Assembly (NCBI RefSeq): GCF_014695575.1
Contig: NZ_JACJOO010000055.1
Location: 26,108-90,107 of the forward strand
From: Leptolyngbya sp. FACHB-8
GTDB lineage: Bacteria > Cyanobacteriota > Cyanobacteriia > Elainellales > Elainellaceae
DNA length: 64,000 nucleotides
Direction of reading: 5' to 3'
Both the position numbers and the translations under genes were made by a program. The notes under the pieces are model-generated. The model was not told the origin of the DNA. It saw nothing but the letters and a program-made list of their open reading frames with translations, and did no database searches. Positions within the stretch are counted from its first letter, which is position 1, and the number at the start of each line of letters is the position of its first letter. Below are positions 1-7,370 of this stretch, piece by piece.

Positions 1-293
1 GTCACGTTGTTCATCTCGTTGGGCAAGCATCTGGGGTTACCGATCAAAAGCGTCCCCCCAAGCGTCTCCCCCAGTACTGGTTTGACTCCCGCCATCGCTA
101 CTTCATCAAAAACTATGGCTGGGTTTATGGAGCTGTTGCAGATGCGTTGTGGGCGGCAGGATTTGCTTCCTGGCGTGCACGGCGGGTATTGCAGCAAAAA
201 CCTGACCTTGATCCTCCCCAAATGCTCGGGGATTTTTGGCGCAACAGTGTCTTCATGAGAGGTCGCGCTATCGATCCAGCTAAAACGGTTTGA
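1..293 (+). CDS. Glycosyltransferase family 2, C-terminal fragment (5' end outside window)
   Basis: An open frame runs in from the window edge (first complete codon at base 3) to a TGA at 291-293. The last ~96 residues contain QYWFDSRHRYFIKNYG, WVYGAVADALWAAGF and a tail ending RGRAIDPAKTV. I recognise this as the C-terminal membrane-proximal part of family 2 glycosyltransferases that add sugars such as rhamnose to lipid carriers in cell-surface polysaccharide synthesis. The catalytic domain is not in the window, so substrate and start are unknown. The acetyltransferase and rml genes that follow fit an exopolysaccharide locus. Family call moderately sure; sugar specificity unknown. Confidence 0.6.
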   Translation, partial: HVVHLVGQASGVTDQKRPPKRLPQYWFDSRHRYFIKNYGWVYGAVADALWAAGFASWRARRVLQQKPDLDPPQMLGDFWRNSVFMRGRAIDPAKTV

Positions 294-482
294 AGTCGCC
301 TTGGAGCACTGGCAGTTCCGAAGGAGGAGGGAATCACCCTGTGGATGCCTCAAAAGGAGGATGTGAAAGGCTGTGCTCCCTGGCTACTTTCGATCTAAGC
401 CCTCAATTCTACGTTTCGATAGAAAATCTCAATTCGCTCAACTTTCAGAAGTCCGCAAACGAATAAAACCCAGGAACAGTTT

Positions 483-1037
483 ATGGTTACATTAGGGCAC
501 ACGCTTGTTGCACATCCTTCAGAACCAGAATCTCTAACTCTATGGCAACTGATTCAAGAGGATTGGGTTGCTAATGGACGGGATTGGACAAAACCAGGGT
601 TTCGAGCGCTTGCCGTCTACCGTTTTGGAGTTTGGCGTATGGAACTCCAACCTAAGTTCTTGCGGGCACCCTTTAGTATTTTGTACCGCATGCTCTATCG
701 CAAAGTTCGCAATACCTATGGTATTGAGTTGCCCTACACCGCGAAAATTGGGCGTCGCTTAGTCATTGAACATCAACATGGTATTGTTGTGCACGGCTAT
801 TGCGAAATTGGCGATGATTGTGTCATTCGTCAGGGAGTAACGCTGGGCAACCGCTATTTGGAAAAGCCATTGGATGCCCCAAAGTTGGGCGATCGCGTCA
901 ATATTGGTGCGGGTGCTAAGGTGCTGGGAGGAATTACCCTTGGCAATGATGTTAACGTCGGTGCCAATGCTGTTGTTCTCAAAGACATCCCTACAGGTAG
1001 AACTGCTGTTGGTATCCCAGCGAAAATTATAGCTTAA
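483..1037 (+). CDS. Serine O-acetyltransferase-like hexapeptide acetyltransferase
   Basis: The 184-residue protein has a short helical N-terminus (LTLWQLIQEDW) and a left-handed beta-helix of hexapeptide repeats from about residue 90 (IGRRLVIEHQHGIVVHG, IGDDCVIRQGVTLGN, VNIGAGAKVLGG). The catalytic-type His is in EHQHGIVVHG. It belongs to the CysE-like acetyltransferases that move an acetyl group from acetyl-CoA to a hydroxyl. It lacks the full CysE N-terminal domain (CysE is about 250 residues). Together with its place between a glycosyltransferase and rml genes, this argues for acetylation of a polysaccharide sugar rather than cysteine synthesis. ATG start at 483; no strong ribosome site is seen. 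Confidence 0.8.
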   Translation: MVTLGHTLVAHPSEPESLTLWQLIQEDWVANGRDWTKPGFRALAVYRFGVWRMELQPKFLRAPFSILYRMLYRKVRNTYGIELPYTAKIGRRLVIEHQHGIVVHGYCEIGDDCVIRQGVTLGNRYLEKPLDAPKLGDRVNIGAGAKVLGGITLGNDVNVGANAVVLKDIPTGRTAVGIPAKIIA

Positions 1038-1054
1038 GGGTGTTGCGAACTACT

Positions 1055-1087
1055 AGATTTTTCGTGTATGTCACGCACGAAAAATCT
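1055..1087. repeat. Short hairpin, TTTTTCGTG type
   Basis: A 12-bp perfect inverted repeat (AGATTTTTCGTG / CACGAAAAATCT) lies just after the acetyltransferase stop. The same TTTTCGTGCGC core recurs in hairpins at 3720, 18235, 38675 and 54372, so it looks like a minimal or decayed copy of that element type rather than a dedicated terminator. Confidence 0.6.
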
Positions 1088-1322
1088 ATCCCTTGTACTA
1101 TAAATTGCTTTTTATCCTTATTAAAAAAAACTTGATTCTCCAAAGTTTAAGGGGTGTTTGCAAGGTGTTTTTTTCGGGCACTATGAATTCGGAAAACAAT
1201 CTTGTTGAGGCTTTTCAAACACCCGTTGACAGATAAAACCGTTGGGTGAAACTTCTGCTCTTAGACTTCTTATCCACAGTCCGGAAACGGCCTGAACGAG
1301 CCACGTTCCAGAGGAGCCTTCA

Positions 1323-1850
1323 ATGACAGCAACTGTTGCAGCAACTGTTATGGATATATCGATTTCTGCGTCCGAGCCGGATTGGAGCCGAGAAGAGTGT
1401 CAGCGGTGGTGGGATCCGAGCCGTCAGCTGCTAAAGTGCATCCGTAGATACCAGTTTTGGAAGAAAAAAGGCTCCCCATTGGGATGGGTGATATGCCGCT
1501 GGTATGTTCTCTGGCATCGGTTTTGGAGCGCTGTGAGTGGGGCAGATATTCCTCTCAACTGTCAGATCGCGGGCGGTTTGTTGATGCCTCACCCCAATGG
1601 CGTCGTGATTCATCCCAATGCCTATATTGGCCCCAACTGTCTTGTTTTGCAGCAAGTCACCATTGTTGGAGGGGTTCATCTGAAGGGCCATGTGGATATC
1701 GGTGCGGGTGCAAAAATTATCCGCCCTGTTTCGATTGGTGAACATGCGCGCATTGGGGCGAACGCTGTAGTGCTGAACGATGTTCCCGCGTATAGAACAG
1801 CAGTGGGTATGCCAGCTCATATTACTGAAGGGTCTAATAAGCCTAGCTAA
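1323..1850 (+). CDS. Second serine acetyltransferase-like hexapeptide acetyltransferase
   Basis: A 175-residue protein with an N-terminal helical region (residues 1-70) and a left-handed beta-helix domain (IPLNCQIAGGLLMPHPNGVVIHP, IGPNCLVLQQVTIVGG, VDIGAGAKIIRPVSIG, ARIGANAVVLNDVP). The conserved His lies in the HPNGVVIHP stretch. It is a relative, not a close duplicate, of the gene at 483. The family transfers acetyl groups from acetyl-CoA; in this setting the acceptor is probably a polysaccharide sugar. ATG at 1323 follows CAGAGGAGCC, a reasonable ribosome-binding site. Substrate unknown. Confidence 0.8.
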   Translation: MTATVAATVMDISISASEPDWSREECQRWWDPSRQLLKCIRRYQFWKKKGSPLGWVICRWYVLWHRFWSAVSGADIPLNCQIAGGLLMPHPNGVVIHPNAYIGPNCLVLQQVTIVGGVHLKGHVDIGAGAKIIRPVSIGEHARIGANAVVLNDVPAYRTAVGMPAHITEGSNKPS

Positions 1851-1898
1851 GAGCGAGTCCGGAGGTCATTGCTATAGGCTTTCCGTACACAGGAATAA

Positions 1899-1949
1899 AG
1901 CTATAGGAATTGAGGACGGTGTGATACGCCGTTCTCAATTCCTATAGCT
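1899..1949. repeat. Hairpin with GCTATAGGAA ends
   Basis: The arms (AGCTATAGGAATTGAGGACGG and its near-perfect reverse complement) enclose about 9 bases. The end sequence GCTATAGGAA is shared with the hairpin at 17523-17584, suggesting one family. It is directly followed by a second hairpin at 1952. Confidence 0.75.
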
Positions 1950-1951
1950 CT

Positions 1952-2008
1952 TTCTGAAGTCCTTGATTTTGTGTGCGTGAAGCGCACACAAAATCAAGGA
2001 CTTCAGAA
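1952..2008. repeat. Long perfect hairpin
   Basis: A 26-bp perfect inverted repeat opens with TTCTGAAGTCCTTGATTTTG and closes over a GC-rich tip with a 3-5 base loop. It abuts the previous hairpin, giving two back-to-back stem-loops ahead of rfbC. Its ends resemble the outer arms of the element at 3720-3906 (AGAAGTCCTATTTTT). Confidence 0.75.
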
Positions 2009-2192
2009 AAAATTTCTCAAGGGTTGATGAAGACTTTACGTTTCTAAAGTTTATCACTAGAAGCTATGAGTAGAGTTACGGTTGTACGGAGGATGGGCAT
2101 TCTAGGCGTGTTTCCACTGATAGCTTCTCTGGCTGATAGAGGCGATCGCCCGATATTCTGAACGGCTATTGTTATTCCATCCAAACCCTTCT

Positions 2193-2738
2193 ATGAACCT
2201 CATTCCGACTGAAATTCCTGATGTTTTGATTCTGGAGCCTCGCGTTTTTGGCGATGAACGAGGTTTTTTCTTTGAGAGCTTTAACGAGCAGGCATTTCAA
2301 GATAAAACAGGCATCTCAGCCCGCTTTGTGCAGGATAACCACTCGCGTTCCGCCCGAAATGTTCTACGGGGTTTGCATTATCAGATTCAGCAAACTCAGG
2401 GTAAATTAGTGCGGGTTGTTGCCGGGGAAATCTTTGATGTGGCGGTCGACATTCGGCGCTCTTCGCCTACCTTTGGTATGTGGGTCAGTTGTGTGCTGAG
2501 TGCTGAAAATAAGCGACAACTCTGGGTCCCCGAAGGATTTGCCCATGGCTTTGTTGTCACTTCCGATGTAGCGGAAGTGTTGTACAAAACGACGGATTAC
2601 TATGCTCCTCAGCATGAGCGCAGCATTTTGTGGAGTGACCCAGATTTGGATATTGCTTGGCCCCTGAATGGGGAACCAAGCCTCTCTGCAAAAGACAAAG
2701 ATGGAACATTCTTTCGGGATGCAGAGGTATTTGCATGA
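2193..2738 (+). CDS. rfbC: dTDP-4-dehydrorhamnose 3,5-epimerase
   Basis: RmlC epimerises C3 and C5 of dTDP-4-dehydro-6-deoxy-glucose, the third step of dTDP-L-rhamnose synthesis. Family signatures are present: DERGFFFESFNEQAF, FVQDNHSRSARNVLRGLHYQ with the active-site His, VAVDIRRSSPTFGMWV, WVPEGFAHGFVV, and LWSDPDLDIAWP near the end. I chose the ATG at 2193; the frame is open to a TTG at 2169, but the family begins near MNLIPTEIPDVLILEPRVF. The stop overlaps the start of rfbD (ATGA), so the two genes are translationally coupled. Length (181 aa) is normal. Confidence 0.93.
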   Translation: MNLIPTEIPDVLILEPRVFGDERGFFFESFNEQAFQDKTGISARFVQDNHSRSARNVLRGLHYQIQQTQGKLVRVVAGEIFDVAVDIRRSSPTFGMWVSCVLSAENKRQLWVPEGFAHGFVVTSDVAEVLYKTTDYYAPQHERSILWSDPDLDIAWPLNGEPSLSAKDKDGTFFRDAEVFA

Positions 2739-3619
2739 GAATTTTGCTAACAGGCAAAGATGGGCAGTTGGGGGAAGAGCTACAGGCGCTATTACCGGCA
2801 GTCGGTATGGTCAAAGCTGTCGGTCGAGCAGAACTAGATTTGACTCAGCCGGATGCCATCCGTCAACTGATCCGAGATGTGGAACCCAGCTTGATCATTA
2901 ATGCCGCTGCATACACAGCAGTTGACAAAGCTGAGAGCGAACTAGAACTGGCTCAAGCTATTAATGGTACGGCTCCCACTGTAATGGCAGAAGAGGCCCA
3001 GTCGCTTGGAGCCACTCTGATGCATATCTCTACGGACTATGTATTTGACGGGCAAAAGAATACCCCTTACCTGGAAAGCGATCCAACCAGTCCTTTAGGA
3101 GCTTACGGAACATCTAAGCTGGCAGGGGAAGAGGGGATTCGAGAGCAGTGCGATCGCCATCTCATCCTCCGTACCGCCTGGGTTTACGGCAATGGGGGTA
3201 AAGGCAACTTTGTCAAAACGATGCTTCGTCTGGGCCAGGAGCGGGAAGAACTGAAAGTTGTGGTCGATCAGGTGGGCTCACCTACCTGGACAGGGGATTT
3301 GGGCCAGGCTATTTTACAGTTTGTTGGGGCGATGGAGGGCGATCGCGTTGCCCAGATTGCAGGTACCTACCACGTTACAAATAGTGGGGCCATTAGTTGG
3401 TACGACTTTGCCACCGCTATTTTCGAGGAGGCAGCTCATTTAGGGTTTCCGCTCCGTATTCAACGCGTTCTGCCGATTACGACCGCTGAGTATCCGACAC
3501 CTGCTAAACGCCCTGCCTACTCTGTCCTATCACAGCAAAAAACAGCTGCACTGCTTGGCAAACCCCAGCCTCACTGGCGGCAGGGGCTCCGGCAAATGTT
3601 AGCGAATATTCCTCATTAA
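2735..3619 (+). CDS. rfbD: dTDP-4-dehydrorhamnose reductase
   Basis: RmlD reduces dTDP-4-dehydro-L-rhamnose to dTDP-L-rhamnose with NAD(P)H. An extended SDR fold is visible: N-terminal Rossmann motif ILLTGKDGQLGEEL, the NAAAYTAVDKAE motif, STDYVFDG, and the catalytic YGTSKLAGE with Tyr and Lys intact. The ATG at 2735 overlaps the rfbC stop; the frame is open further upstream but that part lies inside rfbC. The length (294 aa) is normal. It supplies the sugar donor for rhamnosyltransferases such as the one at the window's left edge. Confidence 0.95.
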   Translation: MRILLTGKDGQLGEELQALLPAVGMVKAVGRAELDLTQPDAIRQLIRDVEPSLIINAAAYTAVDKAESELELAQAINGTAPTVMAEEAQSLGATLMHISTDYVFDGQKNTPYLESDPTSPLGAYGTSKLAGEEGIREQCDRHLILRTAWVYGNGGKGNFVKTMLRLGQEREELKVVVDQVGSPTWTGDLGQAILQFVGAMEGDRVAQIAGTYHVTNSGAISWYDFATAIFEEAAHLGFPLRIQRVLPITTAEYPTPAKRPAYSVLSQQKTAALLGKPQPHWRQGLRQMLANIPH

Positions 3620-3646
3620 GCGAACGCCGGTACTTTTGAGGGCAAG

Positions 3647-3703
3647 GAAAACGGTTAGATCTGGCATGCCTACGGTATAGGTTTGCCAGATCTAACCGTT
3701 TTC
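3647..3703. repeat. Hairpin downstream of rfbD
   Basis: Arms of about 19 bp (GAAAACGGTTAGATCTGGC) are separated by about 19 bases. It may act as the rfbCD transcription end but lacks a T-run directly after the stem. Confidence 0.6.
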
Positions 3704-3719
3704 TTGACTCAGGTCTTGC

Positions 3720-3906
3720 ACTGAACCTCAGAAGCCCTATTTTTAACCTGAGTTCGGGTTAAGGGCGTTTTCGAGTGCCGCGCATTGCGCGGCACTCGAA
3801 AACGCTTATTTTGGCGTGCGCTTTGCGCACGCCAAAATAAGCACTGCAGCCTGAGGTTATTTTTAGTGCGCGACGCACACGAAAAATAGGACTTCTGAGG
3901 TTCAGT
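3720..3906. repeat. Composite element: hairpin MITE interrupted by another MITE
   Basis: The outer arms (ACTGAACCTCAGAAG) match at both ends. Removing bases 3746-3865 restores one near-perfect hairpin with a TTTTTCGTGTGCG tip. The inserted piece, 3746-3857, is a family A element (ends ACCTGAG / CTGAGGT) flanked by the 8-bp direct repeat TATTTTTA at 3738-3745 and 3858-3865. This is direct evidence that the inner element transposed into the outer one. Confidence 0.8.
3746..3857. mobile_element. Family A two-hairpin MITE, copy 1
   Basis: It starts ACCTGAGTTCGGGTTAAG and contains two successive hairpins: a TTTTCGAGTGCCGCGC stem, then a TTATTTTGGCGTGCG stem. It is nearly identical to the copy at 21482 and in opposite orientation to the copies at 31932 and 33765. 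Flanked by an 8-bp target duplication. Confidence 0.8.
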
Positions 3907-3966
3907 CTTAGAAAGGTGCATGCTGGGATTTTATCCTTCACAGCAGGGCGCAACTCTCATATCAAT

Positions 3967-4233
3967 ATGAAGCTGTTATCCTGCTGGCAATAGGCATGTT
4001 GCCTGCCTCTGCACGCGCATGCCCATCCCCCAAGAGAATGGCATTACGCCTCGTGTACCTTTGAAAAAGCTCATCTGTCAGTTAGAGAGCTAAGCATCAA
4101 ACTCAAGCTGCTTGATGGTGCCGTTGGTAAGTTTTATCCATCTCGAAACCTCAACACGTATGTCTGTGCTCCAGGTACCGATGATGCAGAGTGCGTTGAG
4201 CCATACATCGTCCGTATTCGCTTTAAAGATTAG
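3967..4233 (+). pseudogene. Decayed small secreted-protein gene
   Basis: One frame from ATG 3967 is broken by a TAG at 3991-3993 and then runs open to a TAG at 4231. It encodes a coding-like stretch with SCTFEKAHLSVRELSIKL, GAVGKFYPSRN, TYVCAPGTDDAECVEP and YIVRIRFKD. A neighbouring frame over 3970-4010 reads AVILLAIGMLPASARAC, which looks like a signal peptide. I infer a small exported Cys-containing protein disrupted by a frameshift or stop near the signal-peptide junction. I do not recognise the family. A sequencing error could also produce this picture. Confidence 0.35.
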
Positions 4234-4405
4234 GGTTGCAGCGCAAATTTCTTGTTATGCTCCACAGTGGATCAACAAACCGAGAATGCTGCTAGGAGAA
4301 AATAAATGCTTCTAATAGGTTCCCAAGCTTCACGCGTCTTGATAATAAATTTATAAAACTCCTACTTTCAGTAACGATATGAAAATGAATACACTGTATG
4401 AATTC

Positions 4406-4585
4406 TTACCTTGCTAGATTTAACTGGGAATCGAGGTTGGCTTTATGCCCTGCTGTTTCTGCTCCTTTCCCTCGCAGTAAGTTTTCTCGATTAGCCCCCG
4501 CACTCATAAAGTCAGTCTGGCTTAAAATGTCCATTTGACTAGGGGTGTTAGACAGTCCGAGATTGCCCAGGTACTTATCAAACAT
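4406..4585 (-). CDS. Possible 59-residue small protein or gene remnant
   Basis: A minus-strand frame begins MFDKYLGNLGLSNTPSQMD and continues with ILSQTDFMSAGANRENLL, RGKGAETAGHKAN and LDSQLNLAR before TAA. Composition looks coding, with no long low-complexity tract. The frame stays open upstream to a TAA at 4622-4624. Beyond that stop the same frame continues as LLGHVFQVTSYQFISGIPGNP, so it may be the 3' part of a longer gene broken by one stop. The ribosome site is weak (GAGAG directly before ATG). Family not recognised. Confidence 0.35.
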   Translation of the reverse strand: MFDKYLGNLGLSNTPSQMDILSQTDFMSAGANRENLLRGKGAETAGHKANLDSQLNLAR

Positions 4586-4781
4586 CTCTCTAAGGTGTGA
4601 TTCTGATTGGTGTACTGTCCATTACCCTACTGCTCCCGGGTTTCCAGGAATACCGCTGATAAACTGATAAGACGTTACCTGAAAGACATGGCCTAACAGA
4701 CTGTCTCTACTGGTCGAGCTACGTTTGCAAAAAGTTTTAATGTGCTGTATTCAGCATTTGATTCACCTAGGAGGCCTGTTC

Positions 4782-6974
4782 ATGATTTTTAAGTCAACCC
4801 GGTTAGCTGCAGGACTTGCGATCGCCAGTGGTCTAGCATTACTGTTCCCAACCGCGGGTAATGCTCAAATTCGCGTAACTGGTGGGCAACTCAGTGGTAA
4901 TGCAGCATTCTTTGTCCCCGGTCAAAATATCGCTCCTGGTCAAACGACTCCTGGTACCAGCCTGTTTGATCTCTCGGTTCAAGAGCTCCGCATCGAAAGT
5001 GAGAATGGAACCTCAACCACCTCCATATTTGTGCCAACCAGCGCAACATTCGATGATCGTGGAAACCAAGCTGTAGACGCAGGGGATACAGGTATCCTGC
5101 AAGGCTATCTTTCCGGGGTGGCCCTGACACAAAATGGAAACTTGTTACCCTTCACTCAACGGGAAACGATCCTGTCCTTTGAGGTAGACTCGTTTGCGTC
5201 CTCCTTAAACTTCAATGGAACCCTGATTAGCCCCAGTGTGCTAGGAAGCGCGCCCCTGATTTTCCTGCCTGGTCTGGAAAATGCGACGGTAGAGGGAAGT
5301 GAGTTCACGGCGACAGAAGGCGAACTACAGGTTGGCGATCTAGACACAACCTTGAATGATGGTCTGATCAATTTGCCTTCGACCCTTTCATTCTCACCCT
5401 CAGGCGGTGGCAGCAACCCCCCCACTTCAGTCCCTATTCTTCAGCGTCTCAACTTCCGATTTGAGGGAGAAGATTTAGCGGCAGGCTCTTATCTGTTCAA
5501 TACCACCAGCGACGGGATTCGGTTTGTTGGAGAAGCCAATCAGCGCTTTGAAATCAACGCGCAGAGTGCTCCTGCACCTGGCCGTAGCACAAGTACCTTT
5601 AGAATTCGTGGCGAGGGGGGCATCGTTGATGCAACTCTGACAGGAGCTGCTGCTCAGATTGATGGTTCGCTGCCATTAGACCGATTCCAGATTCGCGGCA
5701 ATGGCCGAGTTGAAGGGGTATTGGCAACCTTTGGCGCTTATGGTACGGATGGGGTCGCGTTCAGCAGCACGGGTACCCGTGGCCAAATCCGCTATAACTT
5801 TGAGCAGGGCGGTACGCGTTCTGAGGGTGAAGCTTCAGAGATTCAATTTACTGCCTTCCCAGGTTTGGGTGACATCAGCAGTATTGATACTGACACAAGC
5901 GACGGCTACAATTTTGACGAAAGCTTCAACAGTGGCTCTGATGATGATGGTGGGCAGGGAGCAACCTCTACCTGCAACGTGTGTGGCACGACCATCAATA
6001 TCACGAATCCTATTCAGGTTGGCCCTTATGTCACCGTCTTCTATCCTGGGCAACCGATTCAAGTAACGGGTGGCGATAACAATACCACAACCAACAATTA
6101 CACGATCGCCATTAATCGGCTTGACTCTGCAAATTACACGTCGAACACAACCCTCAATACTAGCCTGCTGACATTGTCGAGCTTTGATGTTTCGGCCTTC
6201 TCGCAGCAGTTGATTCTTCTTAGTAGCTCTGAAAATGTTGAGTTTGGCAGAACGAACAGACGGCAACGGTATGAGATTCGCTATCAGGAAATTGGGGGCG
6301 GTCGCTACTACGTGATCGTGCCCCGAGGAAGCAATGAGGTTGATGATGAGCTTGAGGTTGACGACGACGAGTTTGAGACTGATGATACGACCGTTGTTAC
6401 AGCCTATCGCTTAATTGGTCCCTCAAGCCGTATCTTCCCGAGCCTGGTGGGCTTGCGTCAACTCTCGCCTGATACCACTGTCGATTCCCAAACCGACGAC
6501 ACCGATGTTGATACGGATGAAGACACGGTTGACGATGGTACAACGGTTGATACGGATGAAGACACGGTCGACGATGGTACGACGGTTGATACGGAAGATG
6601 ATGTAACCGACGATGATACAACCGTTGATACAGAAGATGATGTGCTCGATGATGGTGCAACTGTTGATACGGAAGATGATGTGGTCGACGACGGCACAAC
6701 GGTTGATACAGAAGATAGTGTAGTCGACGACGGCACAACCATCGACACAGACAGCACGGTTGACGATGATACACAAGATGATTCCATCGATGATGGTGCA
6801 AGTCTAGATGCCGGAGATGATGCAACTCTGGATGCTGCAGAGGATACAACAGTGGAGGTCGATGATACAGCTTCCGATACAGTAACGATAACGGTAGAGA
6901 CCGATGCGACGGTTAGTCCAGATGGTTCAGATCTGGATACAGACGATACCACTGTAGAGCCTGCCGGCAACTAA
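4782..6974 (+). CDS. Large secreted acidic protein with Asp/Thr repeats
   Basis: A 730-residue protein. The start at 4782 is supported by AGGAGG at 4769-4774 and by the signal peptide that follows (positive MIFKSTR, hydrophobic core, cleavage after GNAQ around residue 29). Residues 30-560 are Gly/Ser/Thr/Asn-rich with repeated beta-type segments and one CNVCG motif. Residues 576-653 are six tandem 13-residue units of the form VDTEDDVVDDGTT, followed by more Asp/Thr-rich sequence to the C-terminus. I do not recognise a named family. Signal peptide, acidity and repeats suggest an exported surface or matrix protein, possibly cation-binding (inference). It sits between rml genes. Confidence 0.85.
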   Translation: MIFKSTRLAAGLAIASGLALLFPTAGNAQIRVTGGQLSGNAAFFVPGQNIAPGQTTPGTSLFDLSVQELRIESENGTSTTSIFVPTSATFDDRGNQAVDAGDTGILQGYLSGVALTQNGNLLPFTQRETILSFEVDSFASSLNFNGTLISPSVLGSAPLIFLPGLENATVEGSEFTATEGELQVGDLDTTLNDGLINLPSTLSFSPSGGGSNPPTSVPILQRLNFRFEGEDLAAGSYLFNTTSDGIRFVGEANQRFEINAQSAPAPGRSTSTFRIRGEGGIVDATLTGAAAQIDGSLPLDRFQIRGNGRVEGVLATFGAYGTDGVAFSSTGTRGQIRYNFEQGGTRSEGEASEIQFTAFPGLGDISSIDTDTSDGYNFDESFNSGSDDDGGQGATSTCNVCGTTINITNPIQVGPYVTVFYPGQPIQVTGGDNNTTTNNYTIAINRLDSANYTSNTTLNTSLLTLSSFDVSAFSQQLILLSSSENVEFGRTNRRQRYEIRYQEIGGGRYYVIVPRGSNEVDDELEVDDDEFETDDTTVVTAYRLIGPSSRIFPSLVGLRQLSPDTTVDSQTDDTDVDTDEDTVDDGTTVDTDEDTVDDGTTVDTEDDVTDDDTTVDTEDDVLDDGATVDTEDDVVDDGTTVDTEDSVVDDGTTIDTDSTVDDDTQDDSIDDGASLDAGDDATLDAAEDTTVEVDDTASDTVTITVETDATVSPDGSDLDTDDTTVEPAGN
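6507..6740 (+). repeat. Six tandem 39-bp in-frame repeats
   Basis: Six consecutive 39-bp units, each beginning GTTGATACGG or a close variant, encode the 13-residue Asp/Thr repeats. Units differ mostly at synonymous positions and at the V-x-D positions, so the repeat is ageing but held in frame. Confidence 0.85.
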
Positions 6975-7047
6975 TACGGCTAGCTCTCAAAGCCTAAGGG
7001 GAACTTTACGGCAACAATGTTAGGAGGGTTTCCCCCCTCCCCAAAAG

Positions 7048-7081
7048 AAGTGGTGTAGCCTTTGCGTTGCACCACTTTTTT
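7048..7081 (+). terminator. Rho-independent terminator after the acidic-repeat protein
   Basis: A GTGGTG / CACCAC stem beginning AAGTGGTG is followed directly by a run of Ts (CACCACTTTTTTTA). It is about 75 bases beyond the stop. Confidence 0.7.
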
Positions 7082-7132
7082 TATAAACATTTAACACAGC
7101 ATGCTGTTACATTAGGCTCTTTAAATACTTCA

Positions 7133-7214
7133 ATTTGGGATAACCCAAAAAGGGCTTTTCCGAGGGGTGCGCAAAGCGCGCCTCTTGAAAAAGCCCTTAA
7201 TCCGTCAGGTTAAA
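7133..7214. mobile_element. Family A element, partial copy
   Basis: It contains the AAAAAGGGCTTTT hairpin arm, a GGTGCGC tip and the AAGCCCTTAATCCGTCAGGTTAA right end shared with the family A copies at 31932 and 33765. Only one of the usual two hairpins is left. Confidence 0.6.
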
Positions 7215-7370
7215 TAAGGTTATGCTTGCGGCAGGAATGGGCATTCTAAGTATGCTTCGATTGCCCATTGTGGCGATGCTTGAAGATCATTCCGCTCTAT
7301 GCGGCACCTCTTAAACTTTAGAGTCTGTTTTAAAAGTATTCTTTCAAGCCTAAACAAACTGCTCAACTAG

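Noticed and set aside
4112..4315. 67-codon plus-strand frame
   Set aside because: It overlaps the better coding-like frame ending at 4233 and has no family features.
6397..6970. Long minus-strand open frames opposite the Asp/Thr repeat region
   Set aside because: They arise because the repetitive codons of the acidic repeat read without stops on the other strand; products are low-complexity Ser/Val or His/Leu strings with no start context.
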